Below are positions 11,073 to 20,310 of a stretch of DNA of 33,051 bases, in pieces. The notes under the pieces were generated by a model, which saw only the letters and a program-made list of their open reading frames with translations, did not search any database and was not told the DNA's origin. Location: positions 29,706 to 62,756 of the forward strand of contig MNCI01027232.1 of NCBI GenBank assembly GCA_015680685.1. The letters are read 5' to 3'. Position 1 is the first letter of the stretch, and each line of letters begins with the position of its first letter. The DNA is from Gnetum montanum (Eukaryota; Streptophyta; Gnetopsida; Gnetales; Gnetaceae). The position numbers and the translations under genes are program-made.

Positions 11073-11934
11073 TGATGAGTGGTGAGGTACCCCTATGCTC
11101 AACCATATGAATATGAGCGTTCACACATGATCCGATTGAACTTCAAGGACTAAGTGCTTATACGCCTTCATAGAACAAGGATGGGTTAGGCGATCGTTGT
11201 CTTCCCAAGCTTACTTATATGACATGATTGTATGATTAAGTAAACTTAAGGTATATGATTTTTATGCTTTTTATGTTTTATGTCCTGGTGCTAAAAAGGG
11301 AAGAAGTGACTTAATTGAATAACTAATTTAAATTAACTAATCAGCTAGGTCCTAACTAATTCTAACACCAGCATCCATTCCCACTTTCTATACACATCCT
11401 GAACCAGTGCAACACTACTGGGATTACCAAATGCTAATCATTACTGGGTTACCAAGTGTTCCACGTATGCTCGAAGTGGTCGTACTAACTATGCTTACTT
11501 GGAAAAGTTAACAAGGTGAGAGAGAGCACATTAATTAACTAAGGAAAGCATTAAATAACTGTAAATAACATTAAGGGTCAGAGATAAGCTATTCTGAATG
11601 CTACAAGGTTTATCAAAAAGTTCATCTTTATTTCTAAACATAAGGTGTATTTAGGTACACAATGCTCGAATAAAGATCTGTTCGCTTTATGACTCCTACT
11701 GCAGGCACTCAAAAATAATTCTAACTCTAAGAAAGGAAAACTGCAAGAGTTTGGGTAAAGGATTAAGACTAACTATCTAACTATCTATCTATGCAAACCA
11801 AGCATGCCCACCTCTTATTTATAGGTGATGAGGTAGGTCTCGACATCGGATGCCCGATATTGCTTAGTGAGCTCTGATAACATGGACCCAATATCGCAGA
11901 TGCGATATCGCAGCCCCAATATCATGGTTCATCA
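11073..11934 (-). repeat. 5' LTR of family 2 copy A
   Basis: The 862-bp LTR has TGATG/CATCA ends, as in copy B. A TATA box (TATAAATA on the minus strand) lies at 11816-11823. Just upstream, at 11830-11925, are palindromes such as GCGATATCGC and its variants. The body is homologous to 12643-13451 in inverted orientation. The five bases outside the right end are GTCAT; the matching duplication cannot be checked because the other end is lost. Confidence 0.85.
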
Positions 11935-12040
11935 GTCATCAAAAGAAATGAAACTCTTCTATTCTATCATGGTTATTAAATTTTTAATATCTTTGAGAGA
12001 CAAAGCATACTCTACGTTGCTTTTGTTTTAAATTTGAGGC

Positions 12041-12592
12041 ACTTTGATGCTACAACAATAAAATAGTTTATGTTATGAAATTTTCTCCTCCAATAACTTT
12101 CATCATCCATCATCAATTCATTAATCTAAGAAGTTAAAAAATCACATTTGTATCTACTCTTATGTGATAGATTTCAACCATCAAATTAAATCAAATCCAT
12201 TCCAAATTTTGAAGGCATGTATATTGTTGAAAGAGATTTGTATCAAGTATTCACTCATTTCATAACTCTTCTAATTGCAAAAATATTTATCATGAAAATC
12301 ATCAAATTTTATTCTAGACTCTGAACAATTTCATTTAAGATCACTTTCAGAGTAGATTTGAATACCAAATAAAGTTTATTTGATTAGAAATTTTATAAGC
12401 TTATAGTCTGTTGAAAGATCTTTGTATTAAGTATTCATTCACTTCATAACTCTCTCAAATCACAAAGATATTTATCATGCAAATAATCAGTTTCTATTCT
12501 AGATGTTGAATAATTTTATTCAAGACCCCTTTTTTGAGATAGATTGGAAGTATCAAATAAATTTCATTTGATCTAAAATTTTACAAGCTTAT
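12041..12592. repeat. AT-rich tandem repeat, about 184 bp unit
   Basis: Two clear units begin with TGTTGAAAGA at 12225 and 12409 (period 184). They share CATAACTCT, ATATTTATCATG, TTCTATTCTAGA-like and ACAAGCTTATAG-like blocks in order. A more degenerate unit precedes them: GATAGATTTCAACCATCAAAT at about 12168 matches the unit ends at 12352 and 12536. The unit length is like many plant satellites, but only about three units are present. There is no coding potential. Confidence 0.75.
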
Positions 12593-12642
12593 AGATTATA
12601 GAACAAGTTTTAGAAAAAACATAAGATTAGCACAAAAATCAT

Positions 12643-13451
12643 TGATGGGACGCAATATCACATGGGCTACGATATCACGTCTTCCCCTGCGATATCGCGT
12701 ACGCAATATTGCAGTGCGCCGCCAAATCTATAAATAAGAGTTGGCTCTCCCTTGTTTCAGAATCTAGATCTAGACCATAGCAAAACTCTAGCAGGTTTAC
12801 CTCTCCAGAGATAGAATAATTTCCATGTGCCCGCAGTAGGAGTTCCAAAGTGAACAGATCTTTATTCGAGCAAATATTGTACTTGAGCACAAGTTTGTGT
12901 ACGGAAATAAAGATGAACTTTTGGATAAACCTTGCAGTGCATGGACTAAGCTAATTAGGAATTTAATTATTGTTATTTATTGTTCATCATTTAAATTCTT
13001 TCTTAAGGACTTAATCTCTCTCAACCCTTCTCTCATAGTTAAGTGTATTCAGTATGACTGCTTCAAGCATGTGTGTTACGCTTGGTAATCCCAGCAACGA
13101 ATAGCATTTGGTAATCCTAGAAGGTTGCATCGGCTCAGGGTGTGAATGGCAAGTGGGAACATATACTGATGCTAGGTTAATTAAGGATTAGTTAGTTAAA
13201 GTTAGTTACTTAGTCTCTTCACCCTTTCCTCCCTTAGCATAGGTGATAAAACATAAAAGATATAAAAATCATATACCTCAAACTTACTTAACCATACACC
13301 TGTGACAAATACAAGTCTGGGAAGACAACAAACAATTAACCTTAAGTGTTCCATAAGGCATGTAGGCACTTATTCTGCGTAGTTCAACTAGATTGCGTGT
13401 GTAATGCTCATATTCATATGGTTGAGTGTAGGGGTACCTCGCCACTCATCA
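12643..13451 (+). repeat. 5' LTR of family 2 copy B
   Basis: It begins TGATGGGAC and ends CACTCATCA (TGATG/CATCA inverted ends), 809 bp. U3 is very short: a palindrome cluster at 12650-12715, then TATAAATA at 12729-12736. The rest is R/U5. In the TATA-to-GCATGG stretch I count about 14 substitutions in roughly 210 bases against the 3' LTR. Open frames inside (12675-12890 minus and 12897-13088 plus) occur again in the 3' LTR but are not known proteins. Confidence 0.9.
12689..12736 (+). promoter_or_regulatory. LTR promoter: GCGATATCGC palindrome and TATA box
   Basis: A perfect palindrome GCGATATCGC at 12689-12698 is surrounded by variants (ACGATATCAC, GCAATATTGC), about 30 bases upstream of TATAAATA at 12729-12736. 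The same arrangement is found in the 3' LTR (TATA at 28435) and, reversed, in copy A. Transcription should start about 30 bases after the TATA. The function of the palindromes is unknown. Confidence 0.6.
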
Positions 13452-13452
13452 T

Positions 13453-13471
13453 TGGCGCCATTGCCAGGGAC
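13453..13471 (+). other. Primer-binding site of family 2 copy B
   Basis: TGGCGCCATTGCCAGGGAC begins one base after the LTR end. It closely resembles the TGGCGCCGTTGCCGGGGA site common in plant Ty3/Athila-type elements. The tRNA was not identified by search. Confidence 0.85.
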
Positions 13472-13597
13472 TCAGTTGTTTGTGCTCTAAGTAGAACATA
13501 GAAAATCATCCACATTGTTGGGAAGCTTAAACAAACCCTTAGGGTTAATCAAAAGAAAAATTTAAACAACGGTCAATAGCACATTAACAAAATAACA

Positions 13598-15787
13598 ATG
13601 TCTTATTCTTCTCATAAAAGCACTTCACCACCTAGGAATCACACAAGAGACAGCTGGTGATCTAACACATGTAACCCAGAACTGCCAGTTCCTCAACAGT
13701 ATCGAGTAGTATATACTCATCATGATGAGTATATACCTGATTTTACTTTTATCCTCCATCAGGATGAACAACTGCGTTGGAAAGATTTGCAAGGTAACAT
13801 AGTGTTACCCCCTGATCGGGCAGTCCCTAACATGCTTCTTCGTGCTCTTGCACAGATAGGCATGACGGAATTATACGCTGAATATGTTGCAGAAGACTAT
13901 AACACAAGGGATTACCATTCCACAGAGGCACAACGTCTAAGGGACATGCAGTAGGAGAGTTATCACACATCGTTGAAGGGCAAAGGACCCCGCAATGCTT
14001 CGTCTATCATAAGAGAAATTAGGGGTGGTGAACCTATCTCAATAGGTTCTCCACAAAATGATGTTCCTCCTCCTAACAAGAGTGAGGAGGTGGTGTATCA
14101 GAACCTTCGCTCCATGATACACAACCCTAGTTCGGATGCCCACAAACACCAAGTTTTCAATAAGGGAACATAAAAAAATGATAAGGACAGGTAGTCTGAT
14201 TGTCATCACGATCGAGGCCATAGCCACTGAAGAGAAGGTAAGAAACATCACCATGGCGATGGCTCTCCTTCTTCTTCCCCTTCATCAGGGCATTCACCTT
14301 CTCCTTCCACATTAGGATGCAGTCACAAGGAGCACAATGGTGAGGATAAGGGTAAGCAAGATGAGAGACCTCGAAGAGAGAGTCGAGAGAGAGGACAAGG
14401 ACATTCTAGAAAGTCAAGGCATAGAAAGGAAAGTAGGGAACCATGTAGGCATCATAGACGTCATGAGAGAGATGATCATGACAAACCCCTACTAGCAACT
14501 CGGAGTATGTTAGACATAATAGAGGTAGTTAAAATACCTACAAGCACCAAAAAGATAGACGGATCAAGAAACTAGACATGAATAACATCCCACGATTTGA
14601 GGGGGGATACAATGCTGATCCGAAGAATCACTTACAGGCATTCCATGATGCCTATGCCTTGCAGAACATTGAAAATGAGTGGTAGAAGTTAAATTTGTTT
14701 CCTAGGACACTCATAAAGGAAGCAGAAAGCTGGTACTGATCCTTAGAACCGAAAACCATTAGGAGATGGAGTACAATGCTAGAATTGTTTAACGATAAAT
14801 ACCAAACATACTCCAGAGTGTCCAACTTGTGTAAGAAGATCCAAGGATGGAAGTAGTGTACTCACGAACCCTTGGATGCTACCATGGGCTGATATTATGC
14901 ATTGCTGCATCGTTTCCTGGGCCATGGTTACGCACAATAGGATCAACTCCGCCACCTCATAGATGGGCTAAGACATGAAACCAGGAGAACCCTTGGGACA
15001 TATGCCCAAGGGAGATTATTTGAACTTAGATCCCATGAATTTCATAGATTGTTGGAGCAAGTAGCTAAAGAAGAAGGGGAGCTACAGAAAAGAGAAAGTG
15101 CGGAAGAGTATAACTGCGATCCTTCCCTCTGAAAGAAGGGAGTGAGATTCTGTGAGGAAGAGGATGAGTTACCATTCGAAGAGTTGGTGAATAGAAAAAC
15201 CTTGCTACTTCAAAAGCTAATAGCAGAAGTGTCAGCTAAGGTAGATGAAATATGGATCTCCTTAGATAGTAAAATTGAAACCATTCTAAAAATCATAGAG
15301 GAGTCTCAGGAACGAAGTAGTGATCATGATAAGAAAAAGCGGAGAGATTCATCCCATGCACGTAACAAGGGTAAGGGAAAAATGACTATCATTGATGAGG
15401 TTGTGGATTCGAATATAGACAATGACGGTGGATGTGAGATCTACCAATATGACCATCCTAAGGGATGTTGCCCAATAATCTCAAATCTGCAAGAGTCCGG
15501 GGTGTATGCACTCAACCCAAGACTTAACAAATGGAAAGCACCCCGAAGGTTACCTTATCCCCAAGGTAACCTGAGGTAGTTCCACCAATCATTAACATAT
15601 TATCCAAGTGGAACTCCACCACAACCTATTGGGTAACACCGGTAGTGGCAACACTCACAATCATGGGGGATGCCACCGCCTAGGCAACAATACCCTTACT
15701 GGCAACCAGACTCGTATGGCTACTATGTGCAGCAGCCGATTTCTCCAAGTGACTCCATGGGTCATGCAACTCCACAATGTCACTACC
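13598..15787 (+). pseudogene. Gag of family 2 copy B, interrupted by element 3
   Basis: The ATG at 13598 opens MSYSSHKSTSPPRN. The first part, with a stop in DSW-TAA context, runs in one frame to 14173. An Arg/Ser/His-rich stretch (RRESRERGQGHSRKSRHRKE) follows at about 14370-14430. A frame change before 14578 leads to the capsid core MNNIPRFEGGYNADPKNHL and FHDAYALQNIENEW, then LGTYAQGRLFELRSHEFHRL. The intact stretch 15142-15579 includes a helical charged segment and GCEIYQYDHPKGCC, in place of a normal CCHC knuckle. The frame carries on after a TAG at 15577, ending in a Pro/Gln/Tyr-rich tail (QQYPYWQPDSYGYYVQQP) exactly at the insertion point. Stops and one or more frameshifts make it non-functional. 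Confidence 0.85.
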
Positions 15788-16029
15788 TGAAACACCACAA
15801 AAAAAAAATTTGGCTAACACTTGTAGACAGAAATTAAGCTAAGTCATGTTGGTCCTCAGCATGACCAAGCTTGAAAGCCTCAAAAATAGCATCAAACGAA
15901 GTCAAAGCAAACAAGTAAAAGTTCCTTGGGACCTATAGAAGACTACGATGACATCTGGCATCAAACTTGGCAAACCTTGAGCTCAAAATACTTGGTTTTC
16001 ACTAAGTATGCATCCTGTACGCTGGCCTA

Positions 16030-16712
16030 CACATGCCTAGTGTAAGGCCCAGCGTACAGCAACTTTTGGGGCTCAAAAACTCATCAAAACATGCCAGAAT
16101 CGAGCATCCAGACCCCCCAGAACCTTCCCCAAGGTTCATAGTAGGTCTCAGGCACTCGAAAATTGAATTTTGGGCTCCGAATGATGGTCTTCCATTCCTG
16201 TACGCCCGGCGTAGACGCCGGGGTGTGGCCAGCGTAGACAGACTTTCGGGCTCCATAAATGCATCAAAAAGTGCCAAAATCAAGCGTCCAGACCCTCCAT
16301 AACCTTCCCCAAGGTTCCCAGCAGGTCTCAGGCACTTGAAAATTGAATTTTGGGCTCCGAATGATGGTCTTCCATTCCTGTACGCCCGGCATAGACGCCG
16401 GGGTGTGGCCAGCGTAGATAGACTTTCGGGCTCCAGAAATGCATCAAAACGTGCCAGAATTGAGCGTCCAAACCCCCTAAAACCTTCCCCAAGGTTCCCA
16501 ATAGGTCTAAAGCACTCGAAAATTGAATTTTGGGCTCTGAATGATGGTCTTCCATTTCTGTACGCCCGACGTAGACGCCGGGGTGTGGCCAGCGTAGACA
16601 GATTTTCGGGCTCCAGAAATGCATCAAAACGTGCCAGAATCGAGCGTCCAGACCACCTAGAACCTTCCCCAAGGTTCCCAGTAGCTCTTGGGCACCCAAA
16701 AATCAATTTTTG
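16030..16712 (+). repeat. 180-bp tandem repeat in the 5' LTR
   Basis: About 3.75 copies with an exact 180-base period, shown by TACGCCCGGC/GAC at 16201, 16381 and 16561. Each unit contains CCTTCCCCAAGGTTC, GAAAATTGAATTTTGGGCT, ATGATGGTCTTCCATT and GACGCCGGGGTGTGGCC. Because 180 is a multiple of three, any stop-free frame is repeated, which creates long false reading frames on both strands. Confidence 0.95.
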
Positions 16713-16737
16713 ACCTTGAAATGAAGCATTTTTATGT

Positions 16738-16955
16738 GTATACGCTGGGCACATTTTTGGCTTACGCTGGCATGCTATACGCTTATGCTGGCATCCTCTA
16801 CGCCAGCTTCCATCAGCGTATATGCCCCAGCGTATACGCCCAGCTTCCATTAGCATATACGCCCCAGCGTATATGCCCAGTGTCCACCCAAGTTCACACG
16901 CCCAGCAAGTCCAGCGTATACGCTGGCCTGATGTAGCGTATACGCCCAGAGTATA
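16738..16955 (+). promoter_or_regulatory. GCGTATACGC palindrome array in U3, 5' LTR
   Basis: Three exact GCGTATACGC palindromes and several one-base variants (GCGTATATGC, GCATATACGC) alternate with TACGCTGG and CCCAGC. The array lies about 80-290 bases upstream of the TATA box. Most variants are CG to TG or CA changes. Likely a protein-binding array or a source of structured DNA; the function is unknown. Confidence 0.7.
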
Positions 16956-16991
16956 CCATGTTTCTAAATTGTATGCACCCGGTCGACATGC

Positions 16992-17038
16992 CACGTGTCT
17001 CCTAGCCTGATTTTCCCGGTAACCCTACCCCTATAAAA
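16992..17038 (+). promoter_or_regulatory. Core promoter of element 3: G-box and TATA box
   Basis: CCACGTGTC contains a G-box core (CACGTG) at 16992-16997, and TATAAAA lies at 17032-17038. The start of transcription should be near 17065. In the 3' LTR the TATA box is kept (24595-24601) but the G-box has become CATGTG. G-boxes bind bZIP and bHLH factors in plants; binding here is inferred. Confidence 0.65.
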
Positions 17039-17270
17039 AGCCCAGTTTTCCGTGAATTCAAGGTCGGAAAAAATTTACCAGAGCAGACCCAGAGCAATTA
17101 TGCTGCAAACCAGAGCCTAAAAACCTCTTACGCTAGAAGTCCTGTACACTGAGCACAATCTTTACGCTCCACCTACCGTGCGAACCAGCCGCATCCCTGC
17201 ACCCACCGGGGCTTTACGTCCGCCTTGTGTTCAGCCACAACTGCGTTAGACCGGTGCACTACATTTCCAC

Positions 17271-17545
17271 TTCATAATACAGTTTACAGTTTACAGTTTA
17301 CGCTTTACGCCGCCTACGCTCTGTTTACACTGTTTACGCTATCGGCATCCTATTTACGCCTTGTTACACTGTGCACTCGGGTTCACGCCCTGTTTAGACT
17401 GTGTTCAAGTTTACGCTTAGTTTATGCTGCGTATATCAGTTTGTGCTGTTTATGCTGTTATGCCATTTACATTTTGCTTACGCCCTGTTTTCACTGTTTG
17501 CTCCGTTTTACGCCCGCTACACCATTTACGCATAACCCAGCGTAT
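17271..17545 (+). repeat. GTTTACGC-type short repeat array in R/U5
   Basis: Irregularly spaced copies of GTTTACGCT, GTTTACACT and TTTACGCC run through this part, which lies downstream of the TATA box and so should be in the RNA. The 3' LTR counterpart is 24842-25110, with visible copy-number differences. An open frame through it (118 codons) is a product of the simple composition. Confidence 0.8.
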
Positions 17546-17730
17546 AACACTTCAGTGACGCTTGGGGAAATCCTTGTCTGATCCGCTTGCAGACCACTCA
17601 AGGTACCCTACCTTTGTGCATTCCAGCTCGTCCTCAGGAGAAGGTAGGATCGTTTGTGCTTGCCCTGTGATCCCACGGTCTCTGTTTTTCCTTCCAGCCG
17701 GGGACTGACGATTTCAGGCGGTACAGAAAT

Positions 17731-17747
17731 TGGCACTAGAAAGAGGG
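17731..17747 (+). other. Primer-binding site of element 3
   Basis: TGGCACTAGAAAGAGGG starts five bases after the LTR end. It is close to the TGGCGCTAGAAGGAGGG of element 1, so both may use the same tRNA. Confidence 0.8.
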
Positions 17748-17760
17748 CCAAATTGAAACC

Positions 17761-18155
17761 CCAGCGTCTATGCTGCTAACAGACTACAGCGTCTACGCGG
17801 CCAAACTGAAACCCTAGCGTCTACACTGCTAACAGACTACAACGTCTACACTGCCAAACTGAAACCCCAGCGTCTATGCTGCTACAGTGTCTTTACGCTG
17901 CTACAATGTCCCAGCGTAAGCTACAGTGTCGCAGCGTATGCGACAGTGTCTTAGCGTAAGCTACAGTGTCCCAATGTAAGCTACAGTGTCCCAGCGTAAG
18001 CTACAGTGTCCCAGCGTAAGCTACAGTGTCACAGCATAAGCTACAGTGTCCCAGCGTAAGCTATAGTGTCGCAGCGTAAGCTACAGTGTCTCAGCATAAG
18101 CTACAGTGTCTCAGCGTAAGCTACAGTACTGCTACAGTACCGCTACAGTGTTTTT
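17761..18155 (+). repeat. Leader arrays: 53-bp units, then 20-bp units
   Basis: Just after the primer-binding site is a 53-bp period (starts 17761, 17814, 17867) containing AGCGTCTAYRCTGC and CCAAACTGAAACCC. It is followed by eleven head-to-tail 20-bp units at 17911-18130, consensus CCAGCGTAAGCTACAGTGTC, which fade into CTACAGTACTG variants and enter the N gap at 18156. There are no spacers. It is in the untranslated leader of element 3. Confidence 0.92.
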
Positions 18156-18379
18156 NNNNNNNNNNNNNNNNNNNNNNNNNNNNNNNNNNNNNNNNNNNNN
18201 NNNNNNNNNNNNNNNNNNNNNNNNNNNNNNNNNNNNNNNNNNNNNNNNNNNNNNNNNNNNNNNNNNNNNNNNNNNNNNNNNNNNNNNNNNNNNNNNNNNN
18301 NNNNNNNNNNNNNNNNNNNNNNNNNNNNNNNNNNNNNNNNNNNNNNNNNNNNNNNNNNNNNNNNNNNNNNNNNNNNNNN
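18156..18379. other. Assembly gap (N run)
   Basis: 224 Ns. The 20-bp array enters from the left and unique sequence leaves on the right, so the array length is probably mis-estimated. Confidence 0.98.
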
Positions 18380-18616
18380 TGTCTAAGGCATACAATACAC
18401 ACAACATAACAATTCCAAGATGACTTCCTCTTACCCGAGATCACCATCCGCGTACGTCTATGGTTCATAATTTTATACTTAGCCAAATTTGCTCCCGTTT
18501 ACGCTGTACACACATGACACTTAGAAAAATTGTCAGCATTCACACACTGAACACTTTGTACACTTAGCCCGAAACACACTCTACACTTGTTATACGTTGC
18601 CCCGTCACACATCACC

Positions 18617-19517
18617 ATGGAGTCATCCCCGACCTCTAACGCATGCGCCTTCATAGTCCCCACACAAGAATAGTATAACTACATCTGTGTGAAGATTCAA
18701 GCCAACCTTCCTCTTGACACCATAGAACAGGAGGCAAAACGAAACTTCGAGCACATATACATGGGAGGTTACGAATTCGTCCCCTCTGTATATGACATCA
18801 TCCCCCTTTCTGAACCTCAGCATAGACTCATCTCCCAGCTCCTTATGGCAAGGAGCCAAAAATCACGGTGATCCACTGGGGAGCCCCAAAACCAACATGA
18901 TGTGGATGACTTCGAGGCACAATCCGAACTTGAGGATTCATACCACACCCTCAGTCCCCATGCCTACGTGAACCAATCACTCCATCTTCGCATGGGATAG
19001 GCGGCCACTCACCAAGTGTCAACGAGCATACAAGCACCAGTATCCCAATAGAGATTACCCACCCCCATCTCCACCCAGTACATACCACACGTGCAAACGC
19101 ATGGGGCCACTTTCACTACATCAGCCCCGCACATCCAAGGTGTCACTTCACAGTTTGTGGCTAGGCAAGGGGCCATACCCCTTGTTCAACAACCCACTCA
19201 CTTCAACGTGCCACACCCCACAACCGCAACTCTGAACATCACTCCACAACAACAAATGACAACCCAGCAACCTCCCCAACTAACTAATCTGCCTACCACT
19301 CAAGAGTGGGCAGAAGCAAAATAGATGATGCAAGCATTAGCGGACGAGATAAAGCAAGTCAAAGCTAACAACACTGAACAAGTTAAAGTACTGGATTTCT
19401 ATCGCGATGATCCAATTAGCTCTTCAGTGCCACTGTTAGCTTTACCCAAGGGAATCACATTGCCCTAGTTAACCAAGTACAATGGGGAGGGAGATCCAAA
19501 TGCTCACTTAGTTACAT
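18617..19517 (+). pseudogene. Gag N-terminal part of element 3
   Basis: The ATG at 18617 is in a very good plant start context (ACCATGG). One frame (MESSPTSNACAF) continues with stops at four or more places, including a TAG 18 codons in. It carries LEHLYMGG-like residues (FEHIYMGGYEFVPSVYDI), then a Gln/Pro/Thr-rich stretch with TPQQQMTTQQPPQLTNL near 19230-19300, a helical EIKQVKANNTEQVK, and YNGEGDPNAHLVT at about 19480-19515. This last motif opens the capsid domain of Tat-type Gag. The sequence then breaks at an N (19518) and the capsid middle is missing. Confidence 0.75.
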
Positions 19518-20310
19518 NTCAAGCCTGAAGCCACACTAGACAGTCTGATACAGGTGAAACAAGCACCACTTGAGCCTGTGCAAAAGTTCATCCAACGATG
19601 GAGTGCAACCCTTAACGAACTTCATGAGCCCATCCCTGAAAAGTATTTGCTTACAATTCTGAAGGGAGCCGTGAATGAATTCATTAAGTCAAAACTGTAC
19701 TACCTAAGCGCTCAAACGTTGAGCCAAGCGTTCACACAGATCAAGAACATTGAGCAAGCTGCACGAACTAGCAATGACCCCGCCTATGTGGCTTACAAGA
19801 ATCAACATGTTGCCAAACAAAAGGCAATAATGGAAACTGTGGCTGCAAGCACAAAAAAAAACTAACACTAGTACCAACCTGCCTGCAACAACAGGGGCCA
19901 CCTTAAGGTCCAATTTTCAACGCAAGGATCGCTCTAAGTACACATCACTACCTGCGCGACCTTCAGAACTACTAGAGCACCTCCTTAAAGCCGGGCAAAT
20001 CCAATACAAACACGTAGCAGAGAATGCTCGCCGCCGACATGACAGGTACTGCGAACTACTGAGGAACCCCACCTTAGCAGCACCAAATGAGCCCCCAGTT
20101 CCACGACATTTCAAGTTAGACCAATTCTGTCAGTACCACCAAATGTCTGGTCACAATACTGACACATGTCGTGCGTTAAAGGATGATCTACAAGCAATGA
20201 TAGAACGGGGCCAATTGAACGTCAACACCCTGAATCAACTGAGCACAGACGATGCCTCCTATGTCATAAACTCCATTGGCATAGATAGTAAGCCTAAACC
20301 CGTGCAGTAA
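19518..20310 (+). pseudogene. Gag C-terminal part of element 3 with zinc motif
   Basis: The open stretch 19554-19865 reads EPVQKFIQRWSATLNELHE and GAVNEFIKSKLYYL, the C-terminal half of a Ty3-type capsid. A run of nine A (19853-19861) marks a frame change; from 19861 the frame runs open to the TAA at 20308-20310. That part includes LLKAGQIQYKHVAENARR and FCQYHQMSGHNTDTCRALKD, a C-x2-H-x4-H-x4-C pattern typical of Tat/Ogre Gag. It has no ATG and is easily missed. About 80 residues of capsid seem lost between HLVT and this segment. Confidence 0.82.

Larger units (their letters stand above)
7600..11934 (-). mobile_element. Truncated gag-pro LTR element, family 2 copy A
   Basis: Minus-strand order: LTR 11073-11934, decayed primer-binding site, gag from about 10937, protease to about 7875, then a short non-coding tail. 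The tail can be followed against copy B (26110-26350) through a shared CTACATGCAA and an AACTTCC near 7695, after which similarity fades. No 3' LTR was found to the left, so the element is truncated or its end is unrecognisable. Exact left limit uncertain. No RT or integrase motif is present, as in copy B. Confidence 0.8.
15788..17725 (+). repeat. 5' LTR of element 3
   Basis: Parts in order: unique start; 180-bp tandem repeat 16030-16712; GCGTATACGC palindrome array 16738-16955; G-box CACGTG 16992-16997; TATA box 17032-17038; transcribed R/U5 with a GTTTACGC array 17271-17545; end at GGTACA. It is homologous along its whole length to 23339-25288. Confidence 0.95.

Noticed and set aside
12897-13088. 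Short frame MYGNKDELLDKPCSAW, repeated at 28603-28794
   Set aside because: It is repeated only because it is in the LTR; no codon-level evidence or known family.
16002-16994. 330-codon minus-strand frame, and similar frames at 16033-16713, 23552-24304 and 23583-24263
   Set aside because: They run through the 180-bp tandem repeat of the LTRs. The period is a multiple of three, so an open frame repeats on both strands; no protein family resemblance.
17225-17581. 118-codon frame and its 3' LTR partner at 24788-25144
   Set aside because: Low-complexity GTTTACGC array within R/U5; Leu/Cys/Tyr-rich by composition only.
17911-18130. Regular 20-bp repeats as a CRISPR array
   Set aside because: Units are head to tail with no unique spacers, in a plant retrotransposon leader.
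18086-18486. Four open frames across the N run
   Set aside because: They exist only because Ns contain no stops.
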